Positions 1 through 15,360 of a DNA stretch of 64,000 nucleotides are shown piece after piece. The DNA is taken from contig CM042011.1 of the NCBI GenBank assembly GCA_023525715.1, positions 60,151,354 to 60,215,353 of the forward strand. Reading direction: 5' to 3'. Numbering within the stretch: the first letter of the stretch is position 1; each line of letters starts with the position of its first letter. The translations under genes and the position numbers were made by a program. This DNA comes from Cichorium intybus. Its lineage: Eukaryota > Streptophyta > Magnoliopsida > Asterales > Asteraceae. Below the pieces are notes generated by a model. It made no database searches. It was given only the letters and a program-made list of their open reading frames with translations, and was not told the DNA's origin.

Positions 1-582
1 AAGATGAAAGGTTAGATAGATGTGTGTGAGACAAAGAAAAAAATCTAAATAAAATGGTAAAAGATAATTTATTAAAGTTGAATCGTATTGTTTTGAATGA
101 TATTTTTATATGAGATATTTTAAAATGTTCACAAATGAAAACTTATATGTATATATATACTCTTGAGTCGAAAAATGTTTACACCGGTTTCATTTTTTAC
201 AAACGATATATAAATTTTCAACGTAATCAGGTTTTTAAAAGTTTTGAGTAATTTTAATTTTCAATTTTGAGTTTCAATACTTCAAAAAGTAGAAAAAAAT
301 TAGTAGGAATGCTTTAAAACTTTACGATAAAAACTTGTTTTATGATAAAATGATCACTAATAGAAGACTTGAAAGTCATATTATGATCAAACTTGATGGA
401 TAGTGGAAGCAAATAAGTGACATTATATAAGAGAAAGATTGAAGGTCATATATGTATGTGAATCAATGTGGGACAAAGAGAAAAAAAAAATCTATTTTTA
501 TCTTGAATAATCATTGGAAATATGAAAAGACATGGAAGTTTCAAATCAATGTGGTGCTTGGAAATATGCCTCTATTATAAGA
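1..582 (-). mobile_element. Helitron 5' end region, 3' part outside window
   Basis: On the minus strand a TC dinucleotide at 582-581 begins TCTTATAATAGAGGCATATT, a typical plant Helitron 5' terminus, preceded by an A as expected for insertion between A and T. The first tens of bases match the 5' side of Helitron H2 at 20600-20678 (shared stretches such as tgtggtgctt and aatatgcctctattataa), so they belong to one family. No 3' hairpin-CTAG end is seen to the left, so the element continues outside the window. No coding capacity is visible. Confidence 0.5.
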
Positions 583-639
583 TATATAGATTCTGTCACT
601 GAGGTTACTATAGTAATTTTACCAATAAATGATTAATAT

Positions 640-1012
640 AAGACCAAGGGGTATACTCATTACAAAGTCATCGTGATGCCCACTTGGAATTTAATCACAC
701 CAGTGAACACCATCCCGGGCTGGTATGTGATGGCTAGTGATACCTAGTTATGTGATGCACCGTGTTCTCTATCACATTTCATCACCCCCAATCAAATAAA
801 GCATTTCATCACACCCAATCAAATAAAGCTTGGATTTACCAACCAATAATTAAAAGTTTTTTTACTTTATTATTTATTTTTCTTAAATTGAAAATGAGAT
901 GTGATAAATGGGTATATTAAGGTCTATGTGATATTTGTATGGTAATAATATTATAATGACATAACACCTTTCACATGTGATAATGTGATGGGTATACCTG
1001 ATAGCCTAAGGA
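640..1012. mobile_element. possible MITE with imperfect inverted ends
   Basis: The left end (ggggtatactcattac) and the reverse complement of the right end (caggtatacccatcacat) are similar. The interior is rich in 'gtgatg' and 'catcac' words and is non-coding. No convincing target duplication was found, so the boundaries and superfamily are unsure. Confidence 0.3.
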
Positions 1013-2340
1013 AATCTGTCAAACAGAATCACTTAGTCTTCTTTTTTCTTCAATGTTTTACCCATTTAAATTAGTTTCGAGGTCCTTAAAGTGGCATTCG
1101 ACATATTGTCTTCAATGTTTTACCCATACAAAAAGGCCGAAAACAAGCAAATATGTCCAAAATGCCAATACATAAAGGTCTCCAGGTCAGTACAGATTTA
1201 CACATAAAAGCAAAATAAATCATTATGATAAAATCTAAATTGGAGTGCTAATTGGTTTCAATTTCAAGTCCATGTATACGATGTAATAAAAAATATTTAT
1301 CTTTAATTATAGAATGCATAAGGAGAACTAGTAATATAATATATACATCTTTGCTTTTAGTATCGAGAATCACAAAATTAAAGCATAAATTCAAATCAAC
1401 ATTAATCGATTGACTTAGCAAATTTAATATTTATAGTTTTAATGGTTGGTTTTTTAATGATTTCATTAATGGTTGATAAGAATTTTCAATATCCAAAATT
1501 TAAGATACGTATTATATACCAAAATTTACTACACAATTTTTTTTTCCGGATATTCACTTTTGAACATTACAGGGGGGAAATAACATATCAATACAAGCAC
1601 TAAAAAGTAAAAACTTACTACCTTTTAGTGTGTGGGATATATTCAACTACTTAATGTATTAATTCATAAAAATAGGGGGAAATAACAAGTAAATGCAGCA
1701 CAAAAAACTTGCGAACCTTTTAATTAATTCATAAAACCAATTATATGTTGGCACAGTAAGTAAATATTACCTTCTAATGTAAAATTTTCTAAAATTTTAC
1801 TAATAAATAATGGATGAATCTATACATATCCCCCTACTATCTAATCGTATCCCTCCCGATTTTTTGTTTTTTTTTTGTTTTTTCTTTTGTCTTTTGTCTA
1901 TTTTGTTTGTTTATTATTTTTTTCTTTTCTTTTATTAATATTATTTGATTTATTATTATTATTATTATTATTATTAGAAAAACAATAACAATGAATTTAC
2001 CTTTTATAATTTTTACATTTTAGGAACAATAAACAATAATTTTTTTAAACTAATTACGACGCAATGAACGGTGTTTATAATTTTATAAAATTATCTCAAA
2101 TTAAAATTAAAATTACAGAGATGTAGAATCGTTGTAGAAAAAGGCAATTGTAGGCATAGAGAAGAGAGAATAAGAGCAACTGGAACGAGGGTAGAAACCA
2201 AAAATAGGGAATGCGTGAAAGTTAACCTGAAACAAGATGAGGGAAATTGAATAGGAAATTTATGAAGACGAACCTGAAGAAGATTGTGCGTGGAGGACGA
2301 GCTGTTCAATGGAAGGTCATCGTGGACTGAAGGATGAACT
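1013..2340. other. AT-rich intergenic DNA, no gene seen
   Basis: This stretch is very AT-rich and has stop codons in all frames. It holds a T-rich tract around 1860-1945 and an (ATT)n microsatellite at about 1951-1976. I see no gene, tRNA or transposon terminus in it. Confidence 0.6.
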
Positions 2341-2484
2341 CAGGAGGCCGTATAGATGAAAATGGGAAATCTTGGAAAGAAATGTTATCTTTTACGCACA
2401 ATTGACAAAGAAAGAAAGAAACTGCGTCGCATTGCAGGTTCTATACCTATCGTTACATACACAACACCCATATATTCCCTTTTC

Positions 2485-4311
<1,827 letters not shown>

Positions 4312-4324
4312 AGCTCTCCCCCTT
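4312..4324 (-). other. polypurine tract of the gypsy element
   Basis: The minus strand reads AAGGGGGAGAGCT immediately before the TGTAACACCCC start of the 3' LTR and just after the stop of the integrase frame. This is the expected place for the plus-strand primer of reverse transcription. Confidence 0.7.
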
Positions 4325-4721
4325 AAAGCGATTCCGTCCCTGGAATCTTCTCAAATAAGTGTGGGTATTTGCCTTTCATCTCATCTTCTAGTTCCCATGT
4401 AATATCGGCTCCTTTATGTTGTTTCCATTGTACCTTAACTAAATTGATTTTCCTCTTTCGTAATTTAGTTTCTTTTCGGTCCAAAATCATCTCCGCTTGT
4501 TCTTGGTATCTCAACTTATCATCTAATTCAACATCATCTAAAGATATCCTTTGAGCTTCATTGAACAAAGTTTTTCTCAACTTTGACACGTTAAGGACAT
4601 CATGGATTCCTTGTAACTCAACCAGTAAATCTAACCGGTATGCAACATCCCCCACCTTTTGAATCACCAGAAAAGGACCAATGAACCTAGGACTTAATTT
4701 TCCCTGCTTTCCAACTTCCAA
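4323..4721 (-). pseudogene. Ty3/gypsy integrase C-terminus with chromodomain
   Basis: A 132-residue frame holds the end of a chromovirus integrase. The segment GKLSPRFIGPF and then YRLDL (residues about 8-31) form the usual C-terminal integrase fold that precedes the chromodomain. A chromodomain-like stretch follows at about residues 80-125, with the motifs VKVQWK and ITWELEDEM, ending in YPHLF. In the family this domain directs insertion toward modified histones. The protease, reverse transcriptase, RNase H and catalytic integrase core are absent, and the frame degenerates just upstream of 4721. This is therefore a truncated relic, most like the Tekay/Del chromovirus type, though that lineage call is an inference. 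Confidence 0.8.
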
Positions 4722-4734
4722 GGAGAAACTAGTC

Positions 4735-6276
4735 TCTTGTGGAAATTTGTCTCGTATATTATTTTGGTATATACCTACAATAATTTTTTAAATGTTACTA
4801 CTTAAAACTTGTCTGTGTGCATCGTATCTAACATCTATTTGAAAACAATTATGAGTCGTCTGATCGTGGTTGTCAATCGAAATTATTAAATAGTACAAAT
4901 TAACCCATTAGTTAAGGGGAAAACCTCTGAAACATAAACGATACGATATAGTAATATCATTCAAAAACTTCTTTATATCAACAAATGGCTTCATCATCAT
5001 CATCGGTAAGCAACAACAACAACTCAACAACTGCTATAAAGAATGAAGTCCAAGAAGAGATATGACAACTCAGAGGTGCTATTTGTTTTTCTGAAGAAGC
5101 ACTTCTTGACCTCTTTTGTCTGTGCCACGCAGAGGTTTTACCTCGCAAACAGTTTGTTTGAAGACCACAGACCTAAAAAGGAATGCACGCCCTCTTCTTG
5201 GCACAAACTTGGAAATACATCTTATTGGGTCGTCTAACCTCTTCCAACCCCAAAATATTACATTTTAACCCTAAAAATTAATAGTTTTTTTTTTCAATTT
5301 ACATCGTGTGACTTCTAGAACTACCGTATATTCTAATCCTAAAAAATAAAAGTTTTGTTTTATACTTGTAGTTTTCTAATTCTATTTATTTGTTTTTGAA
5401 AACACTTTAATTTTTTTAACTAATGGTTGTGATTTTCTATCAACATTAGTTTTCTGAAGTAAAAATATGGACAATTGTTGGGTTTATATTTATCATTTTA
5501 TAGATGTTATATGTGATGTTTTATTTGTATGGTTGTTCTAAATAAATAAAATCTTATAAAATATATAATCTTATGTCTTCTAACTTCTTCTAACAAAAAT
5601 GACACTTTTAAGGTCATCATTTGTCATATTTTATATTTGGTTTAATTACTTTTTCTTACATAAATAGTATTTATTTTTCTATGTTTTTAAACAAAATGAA
5701 GATAAATTAGTAAAACTTTAAAAAAATGTCACAAACTTAAAAAAGAAATGTTTGTTTTGATCTTTAAATTCGGTAATATAAAATAATAAATGCCTTTTTC
5801 TCTTGTAAAGAAATGATTGTGTCTTTGTTTTTTCCATAGATCTCTGAAATGCTATCATGAAATTTACCAATGTTGTACCAGTATTTGTGTTAGTTTGAAA
5901 CGACACATTAGAACCCTCAGACCAAGATGTATTACGCATCAACCCAAACATTGGAACATATTTAAAATAAGCATAAATCCATAAATGTCTCAACTTAAAC
6001 ATCTCATGAAACCATCTAAAAAAAAAACACTGAATATATCAAACAAAACATAACATTCATTCGATAAATAAGAATCAAAAGACAAAACACATAAAATCAA
6101 ATATTTCATTCATAACAACGATAAAATCAAAACATATTTTAATAAACAAAAATTGGTAAGAACAAAAAATTGCTATCTTGAATATTCTTATTCTTCATTG
6201 GACAATTCATTGAATCATGATAACTTTATTCTCCACAAAACACATATCTCTTAGGAGGAAAAACATTATCTCAGTG
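4735..6276. other. intergenic DNA, no gene recognised
   Basis: The sequence is AT-rich. A short ATG-led reading with Ser codons at 4986 and several 60-95 codon open stretches are present, but none shows a recognisable motif, splice-site series or codon pattern. I see no transposon terminus before the target duplication at 6277. Confidence 0.5.
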
Positions 6277-6281
6277 AACCC

Positions 6282-9200
6282 TGTGACGCCCCATTTCTGC
6301 TGTTTGCAAATACTATGGTTTTTCGTATAAATACATGAAAAAAAAATTCGGTTTATCAAAAACCGATAATTTACATGTTTAAAACTGTGGGTGTTACAAA
6401 TCCATACCAAATCTAACCATAGTAAGCAAGAAAAGGATTAAACCTTGCGTCCAAGTTAGGAGCTAACTCAAGCTCCACTCCAGCTAAACTTCATCCCATT
6501 TATAGCAACTTATTTTAACCTGGAATACATGGCAAAACATAGAATACGTAAGAAAAAAATCTCTCGTGAGTTACATGAGTTTTAGACTCAAACCTTTAAC
6601 TTCTTTTTCTAACTTTTTATAAAATTTACATCATAAAACTTCTGTCAAAACTTTATAGTAATAACATATTATAACTCTTTACTTCTCTATATTATTTCAT
6701 AACATACTTTGGAAAAAAAATAGCATCTTTCAAAACCTTATAGTAGTAACATACTATAACTCTTTACTTTTCAAAATCACTTCATAATATACTTTACAAA
6801 AATAACTTCTTTCTTACTTTCTTTGACTGGTTTTATAAGCTTGCTGGATTTTTATACTTAGGGCTTTAATCACCATAAGTGATACCCCAAGTCTCTATGG
6901 CTAGAAAGAACGGATCAATCCTTACCATAGAAGTGCTGAGGCAATCTACTTCGCGATGGGGCTTTTGCCCCAGTAGATCCCTTACCTAACCCGGGTAGGT
7001 TGGAACATAGTTCCCTTACTAACGCTGCTTGCTACAATTACCAGTCATACAAAATACTTGCTGCTTGCTTGAACATTTCTCAAATACATATAACTTGTGG
7101 CTAGGTACCAAACTACATCATTTTATGTCTTTATGGCTAGATGCCAAATATAGCTTTCATCACATAATAATCATATGTTTAAAACATAATTTTCTAACAT
7201 GCTAAGCTTTATGCCAAAACATACTTTCCAACATCTTATGACTATATGCCATTCATACTCGAAAACATATACAGTTTGTAACCAAAACATACTTCTTAAA
7301 CATCTTGTGGCTATATGCCATTCATACTTGAAAACATATATCACTTGTAATCAAAATATACTTTCACATAATTGGTTCATATACCAACATACCTTCCTTT
7401 AATTTAACTTGTAGTTCAAAACATAACTTCAAATATAGCATTATACTTTCACAACAAGTTAGAAATAACACTCTTGCATATAATTTCACATATAGAAATG
7501 TTATAAGAAATCTTAAAAATACTTACTTGCCATGTATCCCATAATGGGTAAAAATACTGCATGTACTTACCTCAAGTCGGCAATGTAGAAATCCGTGCGG
7601 CAACTCCGCAAATCCAACCAAGCTTAAAACCGCACACCTTATACTCCTATAAGGTATATTAAGTTAATTATTACCAAATACACTAATTAACGTTACTATA
7701 AATAGATACTTATAGCGTTGCTTATAGTTTAAATGTTTATAACTTTCGACATGCACCGTGTCTCGACATATACCCCCACCCCCTTTTATTCAATTTTACT
7801 CAACAAATAAGTTATTATATGATTCAATTAGTTTTAAGTAAACCCGAACCCACACCATGACACCCAAAACCAAAACCTAAGATGATTATCACAAAAGAAG
7901 AAACCAACAGCAAGGCTGATTTCTGGACCCTCAACAAGATTTGCAATATTAAGCCAAGGAAATATTGAAAATAAAATCCAATAAAACTCATGGGTATACT
8001 AGACCCAAGGAAAATGTCACAGGGCCTGACCTCATGTCATTTGCACCTTTCAAGAATAAATGAAAAATCTCCAAAGTTGACTGATGCAATCAGTCCACCT
8101 ACTGAACCACACCTTAAAGAAATAATAATCGCTCAAAATGGGTTAAGAACTGAACTCTAAAATTTGGTGAGGACAAACTAGACTTCAACAGGGAACTAAG
8201 GAAACTAACCTTTCCCCAAAACCATTTTTGTACATTGAATAATGAATTTCTTAAGATAGGGAACCAAATCTGACAGAACTTGGACAAGTCAGTGAATATT
8301 GCACAATTCACCTAACTTAGGATCCAAATTAAACCAAGGACTTCTGGAACACGAAACTAGACATGTAAAACATTCCAGAAAGGTATGATTCACCCCAATT
8401 GGCCAAATACACGATTTAATATGAATTTTCTAAGAACAGGACCAAAACTGAAAAAATACAAAAATTCCATAAATGACCTTAGGGTCTAGAGTTTCAACTC
8501 CTAAACCCATATAGAACCTTATTAAGACCTTTTCAGGTTTGAAATCACTACAAGGGAGACTCAAAAATCAGGAGATCAAGGCACATCTCTAGGCTAGACA
8601 TCAAGCAACAATAACCTCTCACACACACAACAACACACACCTTGGTGTGTGTTACATGAACTAGAGTAGAATAATCAAGGGTAACACCATACGAGACCAA
8701 TACTTCAAGCTAGAACTGTGGGTCAAAGTGAGACTTTTAAGAATACAAATCATCTGCACACACAAACACAAGAAGTCATAACTTGGACATGAATTTAACT
8801 TACCTTCACGGTCATAATCCTAAAGAACACAAGGATCAAGTCACTCACTCGGTTCTCCTTTCTTTTTCAACTCGCAGCAGCAACCATCACCACTCGCTTT
8901 CTCTTATTTCATCCCGCTAACAGCCTCCTCCCACTTCTCTCTTGTCTCTCTCGGCATCACCATAGTGAACACAGAAGAAAAAGAAAAGAAAAAGGGTTCA
9001 CTGCTTAGGGAGAAAAAGGCATGACTATGGGCTGGAAATCATAAGCCAAAGGCCATTTGTCCCTTTTTCCTTTTCATCTGATCGTGCACATGTTTTAGAA
9101 GAAAATAGAAGGCATGCCTATATTGACTTGTCAAATATAGTCCTCCAACCTTGGTGGATTAATTTCTTTTAGTTGAAAACCCAAAATTCCTACATTGAAG

Positions 9201-9409
9201 TTTCCAAAGTTAGCACTTTCCACCCCTCAACTTATAATTTCTATATTTCTATTATTATTATTATTATTTTAAATTTTATTATTAGACGTAAAAGACGTGG
9301 CTTTATTCTATAATTCGCTTCCTAACAAATTATTTCTGATTTCTCATAATACGTAACTATAATAGTCGACGTTATTCAAAATTCATTAAATCAAAAATGG
9401 GGTGTTACA
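6282..9409. mobile_element. Ty3/gypsy-type solo LTR with TSD
   Basis: The segment begins TGTGACGCCCCA and ends TGGGGTGTTACA, an inverted pair typical of long plant gypsy LTRs, with TG...CA termini. The 5-bp duplication aaccc lies directly outside both ends (6277-6281 and 9410-9414). The 3128-bp interior has no retroviral-type coding sequence, so this is a solo LTR left by LTR-LTR recombination. Orientation is unsure; by analogy with the LTR at 2583-4311 (starts TGTAACACCCC) the minus strand is favoured. The 5' part contains a short repeat around 7212-7375. Confidence 0.75.
7212..7375. repeat. degenerate direct repeat, about 69 bp, inside the solo LTR
   Basis: Two imperfect copies share words such as catcttrtggctatatgcc, ttcatac and gaaaacatat, offset by about 69 bp (7232 and 7301). 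Weaker 'ggctagatgcc' copies precede them from about 7090. Confidence 0.5.
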
Positions 9410-9614
9410 AACCCAACCCAATCTGGTTCGCATTTGCAACCCCCCCCCTATGCACGCAAGAGAGAGCCTTTGGACTTATAAACTCACTTCCTTTTCATTC
9501 CCCCACCAATGTGGGATGAGTTAAAAACTCATTAACTCATTTTCCAACTTCTTCCAACTACCTCACTTTGGGAAAAACCCATTTTATGAAATTAATTAAA
9601 ATTAATTTTCCAAC

Positions 9615-11378
<1,764 letters not shown>

Positions 11379-11401
11379 TATATATATATATATATATATA
11401 T

Positions 11402-11497
<96 letters not shown>
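11379..11497. repeat. (TA)n microsatellite between element A and the MULE
   Basis: About 119 bp of TA dinucleotides with one interruption (tagata). It joins the right end of element A directly to the left TIR of the MULE. Confidence 0.95.
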
Positions 11498-11499
<2 letters not shown>

Positions 11500-11600
11500 A
11501 AAAGTGAAAATATATAACAGCCCCATGTAAGCTTAGATGCGAAACCCAGATACTACGTCGTTTTGGGGCATTTTGTTTCTAATTTCGGTTCTAATTTAGA
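11498..11600 (+). repeat. left terminal inverted repeat of the MULE
   Basis: About 102 bp that match the reverse complement of 16217-16319 with only a handful of differences. A mid-block marker is agcttagatgcgaaaccc. It abuts the TA tract. Confidence 0.9.
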
Positions 11601-11999
11601 TCGGATCGTTTCCCCCTTTTTCATCATGATTCTAAACGGATGGAAGCTTAAGCCCTAAAGTTTTTCACGACCCAAAAATCCTTTCCCCTTTTTCATCATG
11701 ATTCTAATCGGATGGAATTTTTGCGAATTCCGATTTCTGCTCCACGATGTTCCTTAGAGTTTCCGGTCTCTCCATTACTACGCATTCAATCGTAGACTCA
11801 CACCCCTGTTTCAGAAGGTTCTAATTTTCCCTCATAATCAAACGACTTCTTGATTTGATTTTCAAAATCATTGTCGGATTAAACACCACTCAACGTATCA
11901 CAAGAGTATGCTATTATCATTTCTTTTATTTTCCAAATTTACGTATTACATGATATAAAAATCTGTTTTTGACTATTTCTAACAATATGTTGTCATCAA

Positions 12000-12300
12000 T
12001 ATATTTTATCTATGGCTATTTAGGTATAAAATACTTGTGAGAGTTCTTGAAGTAACGAAGCATACCATGTGTTCGGTAAAATGCTTCAAAGAACTGATTG
12101 TTGAATTAGTGAAGCAAAGCATGAAATATCATTGTTATATTATCTTGCTCAGGTTAGTTGGCAAATCTTCAATAATTAAATTCAACATTTCATTATTTAA
12201 TTATCAAAATTACTATTTTACCCCTTTGGGTGATGATGTTTTAGGTTTGTAAGCTAAGTTCGTATGACTTGTGTGAGATTGCAAGGAACTATGTTTAGAT
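12000..12300 (+). other. possible exon or captured fragment in the MULE left half
   Basis: A plus-strand open stretch at 12037-12252 includes an exon-like block ending at a potential donor (ctcag/gttagt, about 12150). It lies downstream of a leader-like region with a 74-bp-spaced direct repeat (ccctttttcatcatgattc at about 11612 and 11686). No domain is recognised. Its direction is convergent with the transposase gene. It could be a second MULE gene, a captured host fragment or chance. Confidence 0.25.
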
Positions 12301-12842
12301 TCTCGCATGCAGCCATATTGATTGTGTTTGTTTAATTGAGGGTAAAGTGAGAATTTATGAGTTTTTATTTACAGGCACTGGGTGGAAAGTATTTACGTGA
12401 GAGCCTAAGAGAATGATATACAAAAGACGAGTGTACCCGAGATGAGGATTGCTTGTTGTCAGAAGATGTGGACGGAGGAATTGCAGTATGTGTATTCGGG
12501 ACGAGCGCGATCACCTCTAGAAGCTGATTTTTAATTCCAACCGGAAGTTGAAACCCAAATTTTTCCATGTGATCGGCCACACGTCCATATTTTGATGTTC
12601 TTATTTATATAAAATTGTTGTAATAAAAGATAACAACAATGTAAAAAATGAATTTCTTTTTCTGTTGTGGAGTTTTTGATTAAGCAGAAAAAGAGAGTGA
12701 AACACTAAAGTAAAAAAGTTTATTATGTAGTTATTGCATCTGATGTAAGTAATGTCAAAATTGGAAGTTTGTCCTATTGGTAGAATTGGTCCTTGGACAT
12801 TTAACCTACTAATAACTTTTGACAAAAATAACAACTCAATGG

Positions 12843-13540
12843 TTTTTTTAAAATATTAACAGCGACATACTTTTCATTGTTGTCCGAAATAACATTGTAC
12901 TTTCATATTTAGCCATAAATAGCATCGTACTAATAACTTTTGACAAAAATAACAACTCAATAGTTTTTTTAACATTAACAACCACGTACTCTTCATTGTT
13001 ATCTGAAATAGCATCGTACTTTCAATTTAAGCCATAAATAGCATTGTACTTAAGATTTTTCACAAAAATAACAACTTGATGATCTTCTTAATATTAAAAA
13101 CCACGTACTCTTCATTGTTGTCTGAAATAGCAACGTGTTTTCAATTTAAGCCATAAATAGCATCGTACTTAAGATTTTTCACAAAAATAACAACTTGATG
13201 ATCTTCTTTAATATTAAAAACCACGTACTCTTCATTGTTGTCTGAAATAGCAACGTACTTTCAATTTAAGCCATAAATAGCATCGTACTTAAGATTTTTC
13301 ACAAAAATAACAACTCGATGATCTTCTTTAACATTGAAAACCACGTACTCTTCATTGTTGTCCAAAATAGCAACATACTTTCAATTTAAGCCATAAATAT
13401 CATTATACTTAAGATTTTTCACAAAAATAACAACTCGATGATCTTCTTTAACATTAAAAACCACGTACTCTTCATTGTTGTCCAAAATAGCAACGTACTT
13501 TCAATTTAAGCCATAAATAGCATCGTACTTATTCTTTTAG
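12843..13540. repeat. 120-bp tandem repeat array, about 5.5 copies
   Basis: The word ccacgtactcttcattg recurs at 12982, 13101, 13221, 13341 and 13461, a period of 119-120 bp, with 'taagccataaatagcat' and 'tttcacaaaaataacaact' in each unit. The copies are highly similar, so expansion was recent. The array lies directly 3' of the transposase gene. Confidence 0.9.
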
Positions 13541-13731
13541 CCATAAATAACATCCTACTATTCTAAACAAAACATAAAAATTTAATTATCTAACTAATTT
13601 CATTCCAGCTCGATCCAAGATTCATTTGTACCACCTTTACTGTTTCTCTTGCAACGATTCATCCATGTTTCTCTTGCAACGATTCATCCATCTGAAACAT
13701 GCAAAATTTCACAAAACAAATAATATAAGTA

Positions 13732-15360
13732 TCAGACTAGAAAAATCAAGAAAAAATATATAAGTATCATAACTACCTTTTTTTTTGAGCAACTAGTGGC
13801 ATAATGACCCAATCCTTGGCAATAAGAACATGTTCGCTTTTTCAACATTTCTAAAGAAGACTTTATTCTACTTGCATTTTTGGGACGCCCTTTCGTATTA
13901 GTCGGACCAAGAGGATCCCGAACACATAACTGAGGCGTCATATCTACTTGTGAAATTCCAACAGAAGAACCTTGAGATGCAATTTCAAATGCTTTAGATT
14001 TTTCTCGAATTGTTAGATCATCTAAAAGCTTTATCAACACAGTATTGACTTTTTCTATCTTTATAGGGGAGTCTTTTGCTTGTTCAATTACTTCGGAAAA
14101 ATTCGACCGAACACACCATAAAGTCAATGCACTAACCCCGTTTTCATTATTCATTTCTTCGAGTGCGATACTAGTATTACCCACTTTGTACCTGCCATTA
14201 AGAGTCCACCGAGGTAAAATATAGTGACTCGGAAGCGTGTCAACATGTCTCTTCTTCATCACATATAGACAATGTTTGCATAAAATCTCATATGTCTCGT
14301 ATTTGGCACATGAACATATGACACACATTTGACTGATAGAACGAAAGCTAACAATTCTCCAATATGTTTTATCAACATTCAGTTGCCTAACTCGATATAT
14401 TATTTCTTCTGCACTTTTGTTTAAAGTCTCATGAGTTAAATTACTAGTGGCTTCCACCCATTCTTTTTTAAAAATCTCAAAAACTTTTCTAGTATAGCAC
14501 TCACCTGCTTTTGCTTCAATTGGATGCACAGAAGAAAGAACTGCCCTCGAGTTCATAGTCTTGAAGTCTTCATCTTCTTCGGAGGCCCTTCGAGACTCGA
14601 CTGCTTTATCATATTGTAGTACAAATTCATTCAACATGGTCCTCGAATTGACATATCCATCAAAAAATGAATTAATACTCTCACTTCGTCCACTCGTTGT
14701 CATACCGGCCAAGAAAATATCTTTAAAGAAAGCTTTAGCCCAATGTATCCGTTGGTTATACATTTCACTGATCCAACAATTAGTTTCTAGTTTATACTTA
14801 CCACACATAACTTCCCACTTGGTTTCAAATTCTTCAATGGTGTCACTGTTTACCCAATCTCTATATGATTCTTGAAAATCACTATAACGGGCAACAAATG
14901 GTCGAAGGTGTTCTGACTCATGCTTTTTAATATGCCATGCACAAAAGGGGTGTCGAGTGTTTGGAAACACTTTTTTTATCGCATTACCCATAGCTTTGTC
15001 TTGATCAGTAATAATTACCTTCGGGTACTTGCTAAACATACATTTTAGGAAATTCTCAAATAGCCATTCAAATGTTTCTTCTTTTTCATTTTCTAGCAAA
15101 GCTCCACCAAAAAGTATACACTGCCCATGATGATTCACCCCTACAAAAGGAGCAAATGGCATCTTGAATTTATTTGTCATATAAGTGACATCAAACACAA
15201 GAACATCTCCAAACTTAGTATATGCATCTCTTGATCTTCCATCAGCCCAAAAGATATTCCGAGGACACCCATCATCAGATAAGTCCACAACAAAATACTG
15301 ATCATAATCTACTAATGCTTTATCCTGGAAATGCTTTATAAGCCCATAAAGAAGAAGCAT
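13732..15360 (-). CDS. MULE transposase, FAR1/FRS-like, N-terminus missing
   Basis: The 542-residue frame carries the MULE/FAR1 transposase core. The DDE catalytic set is D57 (in VFDVTY), D119 (in ITDQD) and E227 (in SGRSESIN). A SWIM zinc finger follows at C349-x-C351...C361-x-H363, and a C-terminal CCHC knuckle at C511, C514, H519 and C524. In the family this protein binds the TIRs and cuts and pastes the element in the nucleus. The usual N-terminal FAR1 DNA-binding domain is absent, because the frame starts in mid-linker. The last 15 or so residues look like intron read-through: a donor AAG/GTAGTT after the lysines and an acceptor at about 13695 would add a short exon ending near 13660. 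The start at 15360 is only the first Met of the open frame. A short direct repeat just upstream (see findings) may mark a deletion. Activity is doubtful unless upstream exons exist. Confidence 0.85.
   Translation of the reverse strand: MLLLYGLIKHFQDKALVDYDQYFVVDLSDDGCPRNIFWADGRSRDAYTKFGDVLVFDVTYMTNKFKMPFAPFVGVNHHGQCILFGGALLENEKEETFEWLFENFLKCMFSKYPKVIITDQDKAMGNAIKKVFPNTRHPFCAWHIKKHESEHLRPFVARYSDFQESYRDWVNSDTIEEFETKWEVMCGKYKLETNCWISEMYNQRIHWAKAFFKDIFLAGMTTSGRSESINSFFDGYVNSRTMLNEFVLQYDKAVESRRASEEDEDFKTMNSRAVLSSVHPIEAKAGECYTRKVFEIFKKEWVEATSNLTHETLNKSAEEIIYRVRQLNVDKTYWRIVSFRSISQMCVICSCAKYETYEILCKHCLYVMKKRHVDTLPSHYILPRWTLNGRYKVGNTSIALEEMNNENGVSALTLWCVRSNFSEVIEQAKDSPIKIEKVNTVLIKLLDDLTIREKSKAFEIASQGSSVGISQVDMTPQLCVRDPLGPTNTKGRPKNASRIKSSLEMLKKRTCSYCQGLGHYATSCSKKKVVMILIYFFLIFLV

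Noticed and set aside
4986..5240. Ser-rich ATG-led reading and a 64-codon frame at 5043
   Set aside because: No recognisable domain, no continuation and no splice pattern; judged chance.
12843..13540. CRISPR-like regular spacing
   Set aside because: The 120-bp units are full tandem repeats without unique spacers, and the DNA is eukaryotic.
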